Positions 61,598-64,000 of a stretch of 64,000 nucleotides of DNA are shown here, one piece after another. The position numbers were made by a program, and so were the translations under genes. The stretch is from Hyphomicrobiaceae bacterium UBA7697 (GTDB lineage Bacteria > Pseudomonadota > Alphaproteobacteria > Rhizobiales > Methyloligellaceae): the NCBI GenBank assembly GCA_002482645.1, contig DLGJ01000005.1, forward strand, positions 270,730-334,729, given 5' to 3'. The notes below the pieces were generated by a model. That model ran no database searches and was not told the DNA's origin. It worked only from the letters and a program-made list of their open reading frames with translations. Numbering within the stretch: the stretch's first letter is position 1; each line of letters begins with the position of its first letter.

Positions 61598-63232
61598 TTA
61601 CGTCGCGACGGCGTCCGCGGGCGTCGTCTCCAGCTCGAACGCCGCCGCCAGCAGCGCCTTGGTATAGTCCGTCTTCGGATTGGCGAAGACCTCTTGCGAA
61701 GGGCCTTGCTCCACCACCTTCCCATGCCGGAGCACGAGGATCGAGTTGGCGAGCGCGCGCACGACCTTCAAATCGTGGCTGATGAAGAGATAGGCCAGTT
61801 TGTGCCGCTTCTGCAGATCGCGCAGCAGATCCACGATCTGCGCCTGGACGGAGACGTCGAGTGCCGAGGTCGGCTCGTCGAGAATGAGAAATTTGGGCTC
61901 CAGAACCAGCGCGCGGGCGATGGCGATGCGCTGGCGCTGTCCGCCCGAGAACTCGTGCGGGTAGCGGTCCCGGACATTGGCATCGAGTCCGACCTCCTTC
62001 AGCGCGCGGGCGACGCGCGCCTCGCGGTCCTCCCCGGAGATGCCGGGGTTCTGGATCAGCAGGCCTTCCTCGATGATCTGCCCGATGGACATGCGCGGGC
62101 TGAGGGATCCGTAGGGGTCCTGGAACACGATCTGCAGCTCTTTGCGCAAGGGACGCATTTGCTTCGAGTCGTAGCCGTCGATGCGCTGGCCGAGATAGAC
62201 GATGGGGCCTTCGCTCGAGATCAGGCGCAGGATCGCTTGGCCGAGCGTCGTCTTGCCGGAGCCGGACTCTCCGACGACGCCGAGCGTCTGGCCTTCCTTA
62301 ACATCCACGTCGATCCCGTCGACCGCCTTGATATGCCCGACCGTCTTGCGCAGGAACCCGCGCTTGATCGGAAACCACACGCGCAGATCGTCCGTTGTGA
62401 GAATCGTCTTGGCGTCCGGGTCGACCGGCGGCGGCGAACCCTTCGGTTCGGAGGCGATGAGATGTTGGGTGTAAGCGTCTTCCGGGTGTTCGAAGATGTC
62501 CTTCGTCTTGCCGCGCTCGACGATGCGCCCGCGATGCATGACGCAGACCCGGTCGGCCATTTTGCGCACGATGCCGAGATCGTGCGTGATGAGCAGCATG
62601 GCCATGTCGAATTCGGCCTTGAGCTGCAACAGCAGTTCGAGAATCTGCGCTTGGATCGTCACGTCGAGCGCTGTCGTCGGTTCGTCCGCGATCAACAGGT
62701 CCGGTTCGTTCGCGAGCGCCATGGCGATCATGACACGCTGGCGCTGACCGCCGGACAATTGGTGCGGGTACGAGCCGAGCCGTTGCTCCGGATCCTGAAT
62801 GCCGACCTTGGACAGAAGGTCGAGGACGCGGTCGCGTGCCTTCGCGCCCGTGAGGCCTTTATGGATGCGGAGGACCTCGGCAATCTGCCGCTCGATCGTG
62901 TGGAGCGGATTAAGCGAGGTCATCGGCTCTTGAAAGATCATGGAGATTTGGTTGCCGCGCACATGGCGCAGTCCGTCGGGCGGCAGTGCCAGGAGGTTCT
63001 CGCCCTTGAAGTAGATTGCGCCGGACGGGTGCGACGCGGCCGGGTAGGGGAGAAGCTGAAGAATGGATAGGGCCGAGACGGTCTTGCCGGAGCCCGACTC
63101 GCCCACAAGCGCCAGCGTCTCGCCGCGCTCGATCTCGAAGGACACGTTCTCGACCGCGTGCGTGACCTTCTCGCCCGCGCGAAAGTCCACGCAGAGATCC
63201 TCGACGGAAAGTAGGGTCTTCGTGTCGCTCAT
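61598..63232 (-). CDS. ABC transporter ATPase with two NBDs (YejF/DppDF-type)
   Basis: Fused double ATPase of 544 residues. NBD 1 has Walker A GESGSGKT at 44-51 and LSGGQ at 159-163; NBD 2 has GESGSGKT at 321-328 and a FSGGQRQR signature. This fused form matches YejF, the ATPase of the microcin C/oligopeptide importer YejABEF. No permease or binding protein is next to it in the window: its start overlaps the upstream cation-efflux gene by four bases (ATGA). The ATG at 63232 was chosen because the preceding frame encodes the end of that gene in another frame. The matching permease genes probably lie beyond position 64000 or elsewhere. Confidence 0.9.
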   Translation of the reverse strand: MSDTKTLLSVEDLCVDFRAGEKVTHAVENVSFEIERGETLALVGESGSGKTVSALSILQLLPYPAASHPSGAIYFKGENLLALPPDGLRHVRGNQISMIFQEPMTSLNPLHTIERQIAEVLRIHKGLTGAKARDRVLDLLSKVGIQDPEQRLGSYPHQLSGGQRQRVMIAMALANEPDLLIADEPTTALDVTIQAQILELLLQLKAEFDMAMLLITHDLGIVRKMADRVCVMHRGRIVERGKTKDIFEHPEDAYTQHLIASEPKGSPPPVDPDAKTILTTDDLRVWFPIKRGFLRKTVGHIKAVDGIDVDVKEGQTLGVVGESGSGKTTLGQAILRLISSEGPIVYLGQRIDGYDSKQMRPLRKELQIVFQDPYGSLSPRMSIGQIIEEGLLIQNPGISGEDREARVARALKEVGLDANVRDRYPHEFSGGQRQRIAIARALVLEPKFLILDEPTSALDVSVQAQIVDLLRDLQKRHKLAYLFISHDLKVVRALANSILVLRHGKVVEQGPSQEVFANPKTDYTKALLAAAFELETTPADAVAT

Positions 63233-64000
63233 GCGCTCGCCCGATTGTGTTCGTCGGCCTCGTCGGCACACCGGCACCGCTCGATCTCGACCGTCGCGTG
63301 ATCCAAGTTGAACTTTTCCTTCAGGCGCGCCTTGACGCCCTGGACGACCGTATCGATCTCGCTCCCATCGCCGATCACCGCATGAAGCGTCGCCATGCGC
63401 CGGGATTGGGTGATGGACCAGACATGGACGTGATGGACCTCGTCCACGCCGGGCACGTTGCCGACGATGTCCGGCGCGATCTCGCGCGTGTCGAGCTCGT
63501 GCGGCGCGCCTTCGAGAAGAATATGCGCCGACTCCGATACGACGAACCAGCCGCTGCGCAAGATGATCAATGCCACGACCATCGACAAAATCGGGTCTAT
63601 GGGCGTCCAACCGGTGAGCACGATCACCGCACCGGCCACGAGCGCCGCCACCGATCCGAGCAAATCGCCGAGCACATGGAGCGCCGCCCCACGCACGTTG
63701 AGGTTCTCACGATCCGCGCCCCGCAGAAGCAGAAAGGCCACGATGTTCACGAGAAGGCCCGCGACGCCGATCGCGACCATGATGCCCCCGGCGACATGCG
63801 CTTCTCCGGCGCTCAGCCGGTGGATCGCCTCGTAAACGATCCATCCTGCGATCACGAACAGGGCCAGCCCATTGGTGAAGGCGACGAGGACCTGGAATCG
63901 GTCGAAGCCGTATGTACGCTTCCAGTCGGCCGGGCGCCGCGCCAAGCGGAACGCAAACCACGCCAGCGTCAGCGAGGCGAAGTCCGTGAGCATGTGGCCC
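63229..64000 (-). CDS. cation diffusion facilitator, 5' end cut by window
   Basis: Membrane efflux pump for divalent cations (Zn, Co, Ni or similar). About 257 codons are visible. The first visible residues GHMLTDF carry the HxxxD metal site of membrane segment 2. Further segments at about the middle include ALHVLGDLLGSVAALVAG with the second HxxxD-type site. A cytoplasmic C-terminal domain follows, ending in a Cys/His-containing tail (IERCRCADEADEHNRASA). It belongs to the CzcD/DmeF-like group; the metal cannot be told from this. Four-base overlap with the YejF-like gene downstream. Confidence 0.9.
   Translation of the reverse strand, partial: GHMLTDFASLTLAWFAFRLARRPADWKRTYGFDRFQVLVAFTNGLALFVIAGWIVYEAIHRLSAGEAHVAGGIMVAIGVAGLLVNIVAFLLLRGADRENLNVRGAALHVLGDLLGSVAALVAGAVIVLTGWTPIDPILSMVVALIILRSGWFVVSESAHILLEGAPHELDTREIAPDIVGNVPGVDEVHHVHVWSITQSRRMATLHAVIGDGSEIDTVVQGVKARLKEKFNLDHATVEIERCRCADEADEHNRASA

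Noticed and set aside
63233..63610. In-frame upstream extension of the YejF-like gene
   Set aside because: It overlaps the cation diffusion facilitator in another frame and is Arg-rich; the ATG at 63232 overlaps the facilitator stop as ATGA.

Overview
This 64 kb window is a gene-dense, GC-rich chromosomal segment of an alphaproteobacterium, most likely a member of the Hyphomicrobiales. The evidence is conserved gene order: irr divergent from fabA-fabB-fabI; the block rimP-nusA-ylxR-infB-rbfA-truB-rpsO-pnp; the block miaB-phoH-ybeY-corC-lnt-xre-metK-trmB; an ialB homologue; and a cpa/tad pilus locus. The genus cannot be fixed from the sequence alone. I see no rRNA, tRNA, CRISPR array, insertion sequence or prophage.

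Layout. Positions 1-1570: the 5' part of a D-2-hydroxyacid dehydrogenase gene (cut by the window edge) and a secreted SH3-domain protein. 1620-5480: the iron regulator Irr, divergent from the anaerobic unsaturated fatty acid genes fabA-fabB and the enoyl reductase fabI, then a small Cys-containing protein and a strong terminator. 5509-15177 (minus strand): the translation and RNA-decay operon from rimP to pnp. 15419-24195 (minus): an LprI-like protein, trmB, metK, a PraR/PhrR-like regulator, lnt, a CorC-type CBS protein, ybeY, phoH and miaB, several with overlapping ends. 24278-31584: penicillin-binding protein 1C and a thioester-containing alpha-2-macroglobulin, a known envelope-defence pair. 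31758-39941: a LysR regulator, then a metal-related cluster of imelysin, cobalamin riboswitch, OprB-type porin, di-heme oxidoreductase, second imelysin and DUF1513 protein. 40055-44652: an AsmA-like protein, IalB and RimO. 44649-58331: a Tad/Flp pilus locus (two TadE-like proteins, a TadG-like VWA protein, a CpaC N-terminal-domain protein, cpaA-F, tadB, tadC, tadD) that contains no Flp pilin gene. 58566-64000: a glutathione S-transferase, an M17 leucyl aminopeptidase, an NlpC/P60 protein, a YejF-type ABC ATPase, and a cation diffusion facilitator cut by the window end.

The most notable system is the cluster at 32958-39941. A clear B12 riboswitch leader sits directly ahead of a porin gene inside an imelysin/di-heme oxidoreductase/imelysin/DUF1513 cluster of the kind usually discussed with iron. 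This suggests an envelope system whose expression responds to cobalamin. A second, unusual signal is a set of at least seven short (15-23 bp) tandem duplications at or near gene ends. One of them copies the last codons and the stop codon of a gene four times in phase.
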